Shown: in pieces, positions 22,523 to 29,633 of the stretch
How the letters are laid out: every line of letters begins with the position of its first letter
Position numbering within the stretch: position 1 is the first letter of the stretch
NCBI GenBank assembly: GCA_020024325.1
Contig: JAHHTY010000023.1
Coordinates: 1-29,633, forward strand
DNA: 29,633 nucleotides
Direction of reading: 5' to 3'
Source: Negativibacillus sp.
Lineage (GTDB): Bacteria; Bacillota; Clostridia; Oscillospirales; Ruminococcaceae
Translations under genes and position numbers: made by a program
The notes under the pieces: model-generated
What the model saw: only the letters and a program-made list of their open reading frames with translations
What the model was told of the DNA's origin: nothing
Database searches by the model: none

Positions 22523-23980
22523 ATGAAAAAACAGACAACAACTTTGCTGGTTAGTTTGGCGATTGTATTGCTGCTGACAGGATTGTTGATTTTTTTGATG
22601 GCGCGTTTTCAAGGGGAAGGGGGCTATAAGGAACAAAAAGATGCAGAAGGACAGGAGCAAGGGATTCCTCTGTTGTCTATGTCAGTTCAGCAAATCAATA
22701 CAATTCATATTAAAAACCCAAGTGACGACTTTTTTCTCGTAAACCAAGGCGAACATTTTGTTGTGGAAGGATTGGAGGAAGTGGAAGCCTCAAAATTAAA
22801 TATCAATAACCTGACAGCTATTTTAGCAGATTTGACAGCAGACAGAGAATTGCTTGATCTTTCTGCAAAACAGACCCTGGGAGATTCTGCACAACAACTT
22901 TCACAATATGGTTTAGATAATCCATCCTATATTGTTTCCGTTACATCGACCGAAGGAAAACAAGAAGTGTTGCAATTTGGAAAACGTGCGCCGGATAATA
23001 AAAGCGTCTATCTTTTATATGCAAACAAAGTTTATCTGATGGATGACAGCATCTTGGATAGTATATCAAAGGAAAGGTATTCTTTTTTAGATAATAAAAT
23101 TACACCAACGGAACCAAACTATGAAGAGGCGGTTATTATATTGTCTGGAGCAGTTCGTCCATCGCCTATTACCATAGAGATTAAAATGCTTGAGAAACAG
23201 GACGAACAGGATACAGAGGAGAAAGTAGACTCTAAAATAAAAAGACAGTATACCATGACCACACCCCAGGTGCAGACTATTACAAAAGAGTCTGCTTTGA
23301 AAGTAACAGAAGGATTATTCGATATTTATGCCAATGCGGTGGAAGCCGTATCGCCAACACCGGAAGAGATGACAGCGTTTGGATTAGATGAACCATATTC
23401 CATCGTATCACTTCAAGTAGATGGAACAGACTTGTTTACTTTAAAAGCTTCGGAACCAAATGAAAACAACTATGTGTATTTAATGAAAGATGGTTCACCG
23501 CAGGTATATTTTGTTTCGGCAAGCCGATTAAGTTGGCTAACGATTCAAGCAGAACAGCTGATACAAAGTGTTTATGTTCCATCGCAAGCAAAAGATTTGT
23601 CAGAACTTCGTGTAACCTCTCAAAACGAAAGCTATGATTTTGTTGTTTCGGGGCAGAATGGAGAGCTAAAGGTAAACTGCAATGGTCAGGAGGTAGATGG
23701 GAAACTGTTTGAAAGCTTATATCAAACAATTACTGCAATTCCTCCCCAGAGTATGAGCAGTCAGGAATCAAATCTGGAAACGGTGTTGACAATGAACATT
23801 TTTTACTTGGATAAAGAACGGGAAGATGATTTGTTCGAGCTGATTCCTACTGGAGATGGTTCGGTACTGATTTCTTTTAATGGAGAAAGCAGATACACAG
23901 CATCACAAAATATTGTTTATCAGATTCTAGAAAACTGTGAAAGGGTATTACAGGGTAAATCGGTTTCAGTACTAGCGTAA
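22523..23980 (+). CDS. DUF4340 membrane-anchored protein
   Basis: A 485-residue protein with an N-terminal membrane anchor (about 7-28) and a large outer part. Two similar blocks are visible: LSQYGLDNPSYIVSV ... SVYLLYANKVYLMDD and MTAFGLDEPYSIVSL ... NYVYLMKDGSPQVYFV, i.e. an internal repeat of the DUF4340 unit. DUF4340 proteins commonly follow GldA-F-G type ABC genes; their function is unknown to me. The start is ATG 22523 with AAAGGAAG upstream; the frame is open earlier but overlaps the gldG-like gene. It is the last gene before a terminator. Confidence 0.87.
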   Translation: MKKQTTTLLVSLAIVLLLTGLLIFLMARFQGEGGYKEQKDAEGQEQGIPLLSMSVQQINTIHIKNPSDDFFLVNQGEHFVVEGLEEVEASKLNINNLTAILADLTADRELLDLSAKQTLGDSAQQLSQYGLDNPSYIVSVTSTEGKQEVLQFGKRAPDNKSVYLLYANKVYLMDDSILDSISKERYSFLDNKITPTEPNYEEAVIILSGAVRPSPITIEIKMLEKQDEQDTEEKVDSKIKRQYTMTTPQVQTITKESALKVTEGLFDIYANAVEAVSPTPEEMTAFGLDEPYSIVSLQVDGTDLFTLKASEPNENNYVYLMKDGSPQVYFVSASRLSWLTIQAEQLIQSVYVPSQAKDLSELRVTSQNESYDFVVSGQNGELKVNCNGQEVDGKLFESLYQTITAIPPQSMSSQESNLETVLTMNIFYLDKEREDDLFELIPTGDGSVLISFNGESRYTASQNIVYQILENCERVLQGKSVSVLA

Positions 23981-23989
23981 AAGAATAAA

Positions 23990-24033
23990 GGGGATATAGG
24001 AAGTTTTTGCCTGTATCCCCGGTTTGTTTTTTA
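23990..24033 (+). terminator. Terminator of the Gld-like operon
   Basis: GGGGATATAGG (23990-24000) pairs with CCTGTATCCCC (24010-24020, one G-T pair), followed by GGTTTGTTTTTT. Confidence 0.88.
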
Positions 24034-24187
24034 GATTGGAAAGAACAAAATCTACAACATATAGTAATGACACGACATAATTTTACAAATTGAAGACTAG
24101 GTAAAAATACGAAAAGTATACTAAACCGATAATATAACTTTAAGAATAATTTTTTCTCTTTAATTCACTTTTCACATCATGGATATA

Positions 24188-24196
24188 TGCTATAAT
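24188..24196 (+). promoter_or_regulatory. Extended -10 promoter of tex
   Basis: TGCTATAAT (TGn plus TATAAT at 24191-24196), 31 nt before the tex start; the -35 is not clear. Confidence 0.6.
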
Positions 24197-24227
24197 ATGG
24201 ACAGAAAAAAGAAAAGAGGTTTTGTAT

Positions 24228-26414
24228 ATGGAAATGATACAGATTCTTTCAAAGGAGCTTTCGGTTCCAAAGGAGCAGATTGAAAGTGCAGTTAGATTGA
24301 TTGATGAAGGAAATACCATTCCTTTTATAGCACGGTACCGCAAAGAGGTAACAGGAGGGCTGGATGATACTGTTTTAAGAACCCTGAATGAACGATTAAT
24401 ATATTTAAGAAATTTGGAAAAGCGCAGAGAAGAAGTTGCAACGCTGATAGAGGCAAGTGGAAAGCTGGATGCCGAAGGTATGAAGCAAATGCGATTAGCG
24501 TTGGACAAAGCACAGATGCTTTCCGAAATCGAGGATTTGTATCGGCCATATAAGCAAAAAAGAAAAACCAGAGCCTCTGTTGCAAAAGAAAAAGGATTGG
24601 AACCATTAGCACAGTGGATTTTGGAACAGTGTGCAGAAGAACCATTGGAGTGTCGAGCACAAAGCTACCTCAATGAAGAAAAGGGTGTTGCTTCAATAGA
24701 AGAAGCATTGGCAGGAGCCTGTGATATATTAGCAGAACAGATCAGTGACTCGGCAGACATCCGCAGCCAATTAAGAACATATTTACAGAAAAATGCTTTA
24801 ATTTCGACAACAATAGGTACAAAAGAAAATGAAGTATACTCAATGTATTCTGAATATAGTGAAGCGGTTCAGAAGATAGCCCCACATCGAGTGTTAGCAA
24901 TAGACCGAGGAGAACGAGAAGAAGCTCTAAAAGTTTCAGTTCAGGCAGAACATGAACATTGTATTGAGATGATTGCAGGTAAGGTAATAAAACACAATTC
25001 TCCTTTTAAAGATATTTTGCAGGCAACCTGTGAAGATAGTTATAAAAGACTGATTTTTCCATCGCTGGAACGTGAGTTAAGAGCGGAGCTGACCGAGAAA
25101 GCTTGTGCCCAGGCAATTGGCGTTTTTTCGGAAAACCTGAAAAACCTGCTGATGCAGCCTCCTGTAAAAGGAGCAGTAACAATGGGATTTGACCCGGCAT
25201 ACCGCACCGGATGCAAAATTGCAGTGGTAGACCAGACAGGAAAGGTGCTGGAAACAACGGTGGTTTACCCAACCCCACCACAAAGTAAAACAGAACAGGC
25301 AAAACAGATATTGAGCAAGATGATACAAAAATATGGGGTTACGGTTATTGCCATTGGCAATGGAACTGCCAGCAAGGAATCGGAAATTTTTGTAGCGGAA
25401 TTGTTGGGAGAACTCAACGAAAAAACAGAGCAAAAAGTTTCCTATATGGTGGTCAGTGAAGCAGGAGCCTCTGTTTATTCGGCTTCTAAATTAGGTGCAG
25501 AAGAATTCCCACAATTCGATGTTTCTCTGCGCAGTGCAGTTTCGATTGCAAGACGCTTGCAGGACCCTTTAGCAGAGTTAGTGAAAATTGATCCGAAAGC
25601 CATTGGTGTTGGTCAGTATCAGCACGATATGCCTACAAAGGAGATGGACATTGCTCTGAGCGGTGTGGTAGAGGGCTGTGTAAATAAAGTAGGTGTCGAT
25701 CTAAACACTGCCAGTCAGTCGCTGCTTTCTTATGTAGCGGGGGTAAATTCTACCGTTGCAAAAAATATTGTAAACTATCGTGAAGAAAATGGCTCCTTTA
25801 GCGGACGCAGTCAGTTAATGAAAGTTCCGAAATTGGGCAAGAAAGCTTTTGAACAGTGTGCCGGATTTTTACGGGTTATGGAAAGCGAAAATCCATTGGA
25901 CAGAACAGCAGTTCATCCGGAAAGCTATGAACCGGCAAAAAAACTACTTACCTTATGTGGATATGAAATGGAAGACGTTTTAAGTGATAAGATTACACAA
26001 CTTCCTCAGCGTGTTTCTAAATTAGGAACAATGGCACAGGTTGCACAAAGAATCGGAATTGGTGAACCTACCCTTATAGATATGATATCTGAATTAGTAA
26101 AACCGGGACGTGACCCAAGAGATGAACTGCCAAAACCATTGCTGAGAACCGATGTAATGGAACTTAAAGATTTAAAGCCGGAAATGCTTTTAACAGGAAC
26201 AGTGCGTAATGTCACCGATTTTGGAGCATTTGTTGATATTGCTGTTCATGAAGATGGTCTGGTACACATTTCTCAAATTTGCGACCGATACATTAAGCAT
26301 CCATCCGAGGTTTTAAAGGTAGGAGATATTGTAAAGGTAAAGGTTCTGGATGTTGATGTAAAACGAGGCAGAATTTCATTAACAATGAAAGGACTGACAC
26401 AGGAAGAAAAATAG
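24228..26414 (+). CDS. tex: Tex family RNA-binding transcription accessory protein
   Basis: Tex is a conserved nucleic-acid-binding protein related to eukaryotic Spt6. The 728-residue chain has the N-terminal helical region with GNTIPFIARYRKEVTGGLDD, a YqgF-like domain from about 317 (GFDPAYRTGCKIAVVDQTG), a helix-hairpin-helix segment (about 488-555, NTASQSLLSYVAGV and GRSQLMKVPKLGKKAFEQ), and a C-terminal S1 domain (about 657-725, NVTDFGAFVDIAVHEDGLVH). Length is normal. ATG 24228 has AGAGGT 7 nt upstream; a TTG six bases earlier is less likely. Two PH-domain genes follow after 70 nt. Confidence 0.96.
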   Translation: MEMIQILSKELSVPKEQIESAVRLIDEGNTIPFIARYRKEVTGGLDDTVLRTLNERLIYLRNLEKRREEVATLIEASGKLDAEGMKQMRLALDKAQMLSEIEDLYRPYKQKRKTRASVAKEKGLEPLAQWILEQCAEEPLECRAQSYLNEEKGVASIEEALAGACDILAEQISDSADIRSQLRTYLQKNALISTTIGTKENEVYSMYSEYSEAVQKIAPHRVLAIDRGEREEALKVSVQAEHEHCIEMIAGKVIKHNSPFKDILQATCEDSYKRLIFPSLERELRAELTEKACAQAIGVFSENLKNLLMQPPVKGAVTMGFDPAYRTGCKIAVVDQTGKVLETTVVYPTPPQSKTEQAKQILSKMIQKYGVTVIAIGNGTASKESEIFVAELLGELNEKTEQKVSYMVVSEAGASVYSASKLGAEEFPQFDVSLRSAVSIARRLQDPLAELVKIDPKAIGVGQYQHDMPTKEMDIALSGVVEGCVNKVGVDLNTASQSLLSYVAGVNSTVAKNIVNYREENGSFSGRSQLMKVPKLGKKAFEQCAGFLRVMESENPLDRTAVHPESYEPAKKLLTLCGYEMEDVLSDKITQLPQRVSKLGTMAQVAQRIGIGEPTLIDMISELVKPGRDPRDELPKPLLRTDVMELKDLKPEMLLTGTVRNVTDFGAFVDIAVHEDGLVHISQICDRYIKHPSEVLKVGDIVKVKVLDVDVKRGRISLTMKGLTQEEK

Positions 26415-26484
26415 GGTTTGAAATTTATTTTATAATAAATGAAGTCAAAGAATGGGTGCAGATGATGAAGGGTGGTGAATTGGT

Positions 26485-26946
26485 GTGTCGGGACAATGTC
26501 TTCCAAACAGAGCATTGACTTATTGGAGAATACGTTTGTTGTTGTTCAGCATTATGCCAGCAGTTCTGGGAGGATTTTTCTATTATACAGCAGCAAAGCT
26601 GTTTACCGTTTTTACCTTTTTATGGATGTCGATTTTTTTGCTGCTGTGTTTTGTATATTATCCTATGTACTATCATTTTTACAGATATTCTATTAGCGGA
26701 ATGTTGATTCGTGTCAACAGAGGAGTTATCTATAATCAAATGGACGCGGTCTATATTCGTAATCTGCAATATACAACGCTCAGCCAGACACCACTGCAAA
26801 AACTGATGCACTTAGCAACGCTTCGCTTGTATGCGGCAGGGGGCGTTGTTTGCATCCCATGCCTAAATTATGAAGAAGCTCGATTGATTCGAGTTCAGTT
26901 AGGTAAAAAGATGGAGGTGAACAATGCAGAGGTCAACGACAATTAG
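26485..26946 (+). CDS. PH-domain membrane protein, YdbS-like
   Basis: A 153-residue protein with two N-terminal membrane spans (about 16-35 and 41-60) followed by a bacterial PH-like domain (YSISGMLIRVNRGVIYNQMDAVYIRNLQYTTL read in pieces: VNRGVIYNQMDAV, RNLQYTTLSQTPLQKL). This layout and the larger partner downstream match the YdbS/YdbT pair. The start is GTG 26485, with AAGGGTGG 9 nt before it. It overlaps the next gene by 23 nt, indicating coupled translation. Function unclear; in Bacillus, ydbST is a cell-envelope-stress operon. Confidence 0.82.
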   Translation: MSGQCLPNRALTYWRIRLLLFSIMPAVLGGFFYYTAAKLFTVFTFLWMSIFLLLCFVYYPMYYHFYRYSISGMLIRVNRGVIYNQMDAVYIRNLQYTTLSQTPLQKLMHLATLRLYAAGGVVCIPCLNYEEARLIRVQLGKKMEVNNAEVNDN

Positions 26947-28420
26947 GCGTTTTCGCCCTCACCCACTTTATATTATTGGGAATCTTTGGAGATATTTGTT
27001 TATTCTTTTAATCCCGATTGTCAGGGGTTTATACTATGTTCTCATCAACAGTTTTTCTCTGACTGATGGATTTCAGTTTGTAGTAAACCTTTCTAATTGG
27101 ATTAAAGGTGTATGGGTGGATATTTTGGTTTCCTTTATTTTTTTATCGTTAGGTGTTTTGCAGTGGGCAGCTTTTACTGTTGAAGTATCGGAAGATGGGC
27201 TTTTAGTTCATCGAGGCATTTTTCATCAAAAAACAACCTTTCTTCCGGCGTCACGCTATCGCTGTGTATCAGTGTTGTCACCATTGAGGATTCGCATTTT
27301 CGGTGGAGCTTATCTAAGGATTGATACACCGGGGGGAGGGCTGGAAAAAGCAGATCTTTTAATTATGTTAAAAAAGAAAGACTGCAATCAAATTATACAA
27401 ATATTAAAGGAACCACAATCTCTAAGCGGAAATTTGTCGGAGAGGGAGTATATTCCGCGCAATCTGTATGTGTTTGTGCTGGCGATGATTACCTCTAACT
27501 CTTTTGCAGGAATTTTGTTGATTTCTACCTTTGTTACACAGGTGGGTAATATTTTGGGCAGACAATTTTCTGAGATGATTTACGGAACTTTTGAAAATGT
27601 GGCAAAGACATTGGCATTTGGAATCCCTCCGGCAGCATTTGCCCTTGCGTGCATTTTGTTTTTTGGATATTTATGTGCCTTTGTAGCCAGTCTTGCCCGC
27701 CATGCCAATTTTCATGTCTTGCGCAAACAACATGTTTTGGAAATCAATGCAGGATTGTTGACAAAACGCTTTTACAGGGTAGATGCAGATAAGATAGGAT
27801 ATTTGGATATTAGAAGATCATTACTGACTTTTATTTTGAGGGTGTACTCGGTTTTTCTTTCTACTGTCGGATACGGAAAATTTAAGGACGATGTTTCCGC
27901 ACTAATTCCTTGTGTGCGAAAAAAACAGCTGCAGCGCAGCCTGCAATTACTGTTACCGGAGTATCATCTTTCGGAAAGAACAGTTTGCCCCCGAAGGGTA
28001 CAGTCATTGTTCCGATATACATGGCGTTCGGGAGCATTATTGGTATTAGTGTGGATAATAAAAATCATTCTGCGTTATTTGTTTCCGAATTGGGTGGAGT
28101 TAATCTCATGGGTGGGTATGATGGCAAATTTTCCATTGGTATGGCTTTTGATTGTTAAGCTGATTGATTTGAATACCGCGGGAATTTCTTATGAACAGGG
28201 TTGTTATACTTTAAGATATTCAAAAGGCTTTTCTTTACATCAGGTGTTGATCCGTCCGGAGTGTATTGTGAAGGTAAAAAGAGTGCAGAGCCTTTTTCAA
28301 AAACGAACAGATCGTTGTGATGTATATATTTTTTCTTATTCCGAAGGAAGACAAACGCACCATGTTCGAGATTTAGACAGAAAATCCGTGGAAAATCTTC
28401 TTGAATATTTAAAAAAATAA
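26924..28420 (+). CDS. PH-domain membrane protein, YdbT-like
   Basis: A 498-residue membrane protein. Predicted spans lie near 20-42, 63-82, 180-200, 232-255, 365-385 and 390-412. Three PH-like segments follow span pairs: VSEDGLLVHRGIFHQKTTFLP, HVLEINAGLLTKRFYRVDADK (given in part), and YEQGCYTLRYSKGFSLHQV. This repeated span-pair plus PH layout is that of YdbT. ATG 26924 has GGAGGT 6 nt upstream and lies inside the end of the YdbS-like gene. The two probably form one envelope complex. It ends at a bidirectional terminator against sleB. Confidence 0.82.
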   Translation: MQRSTTIRRFRPHPLYIIGNLWRYLFILLIPIVRGLYYVLINSFSLTDGFQFVVNLSNWIKGVWVDILVSFIFLSLGVLQWAAFTVEVSEDGLLVHRGIFHQKTTFLPASRYRCVSVLSPLRIRIFGGAYLRIDTPGGGLEKADLLIMLKKKDCNQIIQILKEPQSLSGNLSEREYIPRNLYVFVLAMITSNSFAGILLISTFVTQVGNILGRQFSEMIYGTFENVAKTLAFGIPPAAFALACILFFGYLCAFVASLARHANFHVLRKQHVLEINAGLLTKRFYRVDADKIGYLDIRRSLLTFILRVYSVFLSTVGYGKFKDDVSALIPCVRKKQLQRSLQLLLPEYHLSERTVCPRRVQSLFRYTWRSGALLVLVWIIKIILRYLFPNWVELISWVGMMANFPLVWLLIVKLIDLNTAGISYEQGCYTLRYSKGFSLHQVLIRPECIVKVKRVQSLFQKRTDRCDVYIFSYSEGRQTHHVRDLDRKSVENLLEYLKK

Positions 28421-28430
28421 TAGCTTGCAT

Positions 28431-28473
28431 AAAAAAATCTCCGGTTTAGAATTTCTAAACCGGAGATTTTTTT
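28431..28473. terminator. Bidirectional terminator between the ydbT-like gene and sleB
   Basis: Perfect 20-nt arms (28431-28450 and 28454-28473) with a 3-nt loop, beginning with seven A and ending with seven T; works for both convergent genes. Confidence 0.93.
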
Positions 28474-29194
28474 ATGAACAGAAAAGATGTTTTCCGATAT
28501 GAGTGATAACAGGACGACTGCGAATCCATTTATTAGAAGTTTTAGCAGGATTATAATAGTAAAGAGCACCTCCGGTCGGGTCAGATCCATTGAGTGCTTC
28601 TCGGGCGGCTTGGCGAGCAGATTCTGTAACAGCTTCTTTAATTTGCCCGTCTGTGATAGCGGTGAATGCTCCGGGTTGATAGACTACACCGGAAATACTG
28701 TCTGGAAAAGAGGAAGATTCCACACGGTTTAATACAACAGCACCCACAGCAACTTGACCAATATAAGGTTCACCACGAGCTTCGGCAGAGATAATGCGAG
28801 CAAGCAGTTCAAAGTCAGAATTGGATGAGGAAGTAGAGGAGGTGGAAGAAGTAGATGAAAGCCCAATCAACGAAAGAGTTTTTTCATCTGCAATACCGGT
28901 AACGGAAATTCCATGTGTTTTTTGGAATTTTTTGACCGCTTCGGTTGTTTGCGAACCATAGTATCCCGTGACAGGACCGGAGAAATATCCCCAAGCTTTT
29001 AAACGGGTTTGAATCTTAGTCACTTCGTTGCTTTTGGAGCCATATTGGGAGATGGTTTTTACAGCATTTACATTATTGAGCGTAGAAGCCGGTGAGGTGG
29101 GAGTCTGATAGAAGGCAAAAAAGATGATACAAAGATTAATAAGTATCAAAATAGCCAGCTTTATCAGGTTGGAAGTTTTTTCTCTGGAAATCAT
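28472..29194 (-). CDS. sleB: SleB-type spore cortex-lytic enzyme / cell wall hydrolase
   Basis: A 240-residue exported hydrolase. It has an N-terminal signal anchor (about 11-30), a peptidoglycan-binding domain (about 52-109, EVTKIQTRLKAWGYF and TTEAVKKFQKTHGI), a Ser/Thr linker (113-126) and a Hydrolase_2/SleB catalytic domain (about 130-239) with ARIISAEARGEPYIGQVAV, which carries the catalytic glutamate region, and GALYYYNPAKTSNKWI. SleB lyses spore cortex at germination as a lytic transglycosylase; this supports an endospore former, although related enzymes can act in vegetative walls. ATG 29194 has AAGGAG upstream. It is monocistronic: ypeB, the usual SleB partner, is not adjacent in this window. 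Confidence 0.88.
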   Translation of the reverse strand: MISREKTSNLIKLAILILINLCIIFFAFYQTPTSPASTLNNVNAVKTISQYGSKSNEVTKIQTRLKAWGYFSGPVTGYYGSQTTEAVKKFQKTHGISVTGIADEKTLSLIGLSSTSSTSSTSSSNSDFELLARIISAEARGEPYIGQVAVGAVVLNRVESSSFPDSISGVVYQPGAFTAITDGQIKEAVTESARQAAREALNGSDPTGGALYYYNPAKTSNKWIRSRPVITHIGKHLFCS

Positions 29195-29342
29195 AGAATC
29201 TCTCCTTAACAGGATTTTTTATCTGTACTAACAGTTTTGCCGTATTTTTTGAAATTATCCCCAAAATCAAAATTTATTTTAAAGATGAGAACAGGAAAGC
29301 AAGAAGGCTCATATTGTAATAAGAGAAGGGGAGGGAAAACAT

Positions 29343-29612
29343 ATGGAATTTATATGGATTATTTTAATTGTACTTATTGCGTCTTTGTGTGCAGTGTTAC
29401 TAGGACGAAAGGAAAAAGAAAAAAGTATGGAGGAATTGGAAATAAGAGCAATTGAATTTGGAGAAGAATGCTATATTCAAGGAATGATACCTATTCAAAA
29501 AGTAAAACAGCTTGCACAGTTTTATCTGGTTCAGGAATCAGATGGAAGAGTGACATGGGGAGAAGCAATAGAAAGAATAGAAAAGAAGATTCAAAATATA
29601 CAGAATATGTAA
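29343..29612 (+). CDS. Small membrane protein of unknown function
   Basis: An 89-residue protein I do not recognise. It has one N-terminal membrane span (about 3-21, WIILIVLIASLCAVLLG), then a basic stretch RKEKEK and a charged, probably helical cytoplasmic part (about 29-89) with VTWGEAIERIEKKI. A genuine gene is supported by GGGGAGGG 7 nt before ATG 29343 and by the clear membrane-plus-helix design. It is divergent from sleB, 148 nt apart; that spacer is A/T-rich and I see no consensus promoter. No terminator is visible before the window ends. Confidence 0.7.
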   Translation: MEFIWIILIVLIASLCAVLLGRKEKEKSMEELEIRAIEFGEECYIQGMIPIQKVKQLAQFYLVQESDGRVTWGEAIERIEKKIQNIQNM

Positions 29613-29633
29613 GTGTATTAAAAAGAAAAAGTT

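Noticed and set aside
1..29633. Insertion sequences, prophage or CRISPR
   Set aside because: No transposase, integrase or phage protein, and no regularly spaced direct repeats were seen.

Overview
The window is the replication-origin neighbourhood of a low-GC, endospore-forming Clostridia-type Firmicute (Bacillota). The evidence is the classical origin gene order, strong GGAGG-type ribosome sites, B. subtilis-like gene families (remB, yaaA, noc, jag) and a SleB-type spore cortex hydrolase. A gut Oscillospiraceae/Ruminococcaceae-like host is my inference from the overall gene set and the secreted serpin; no species can be named from the sequence alone.

Left arm (1-4929, minus strand): dnaA, dnaN, yaaA, recF and remB, reading leftwards; gyrB would be expected just beyond the left edge. 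The origin looks bipartite. A run of TA[G/A] triplets (DnaA-trio type) with DnaA-box-like repeats lies between dnaA and dnaN, and a second group of degenerate boxes lies upstream of dnaA.

Right arm, first part (5455-13195, plus strand): rpmH (44 codons) with a consensus promoter, a structured rpmH-rnpA spacer, then rnpA, yidD, yidC and jag up to a strong terminator, then mnmE, mnmG and rsmG. This covers ribosomal protein L34, RNase P protein, membrane protein insertion and tRNA U34 modification.

Segregation block (12415-17778): two parS-like sites flank a block holding noc, a minus-strand secreted serpin, parA and parB. Noc and ParB are paralogues told apart by their recognition helices. The serpin is the main outsider in an otherwise conserved neighbourhood.

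Accessory part (17906-29633): an acyl-ACP thioesterase; tRNA-Met and tRNA-Glu behind a perfect promoter; a four-gene operon resembling the Gld gliding-type ABC system (ATPase, ABC-2 permease, GldG-like protein, DUF4340 protein); tex followed by a pair of PH-domain membrane proteins (YdbS/YdbT type); sleB on the minus strand; and a small unknown membrane protein. Most units end in clear hairpin-plus-T terminators. I saw no insertion sequence, prophage or CRISPR array.

Most interesting for follow-up: the Gld-like/DUF4340 operon, the possible attenuator or structured RNA between rpmH and rnpA, the DnaA-trio tract and the serpin.
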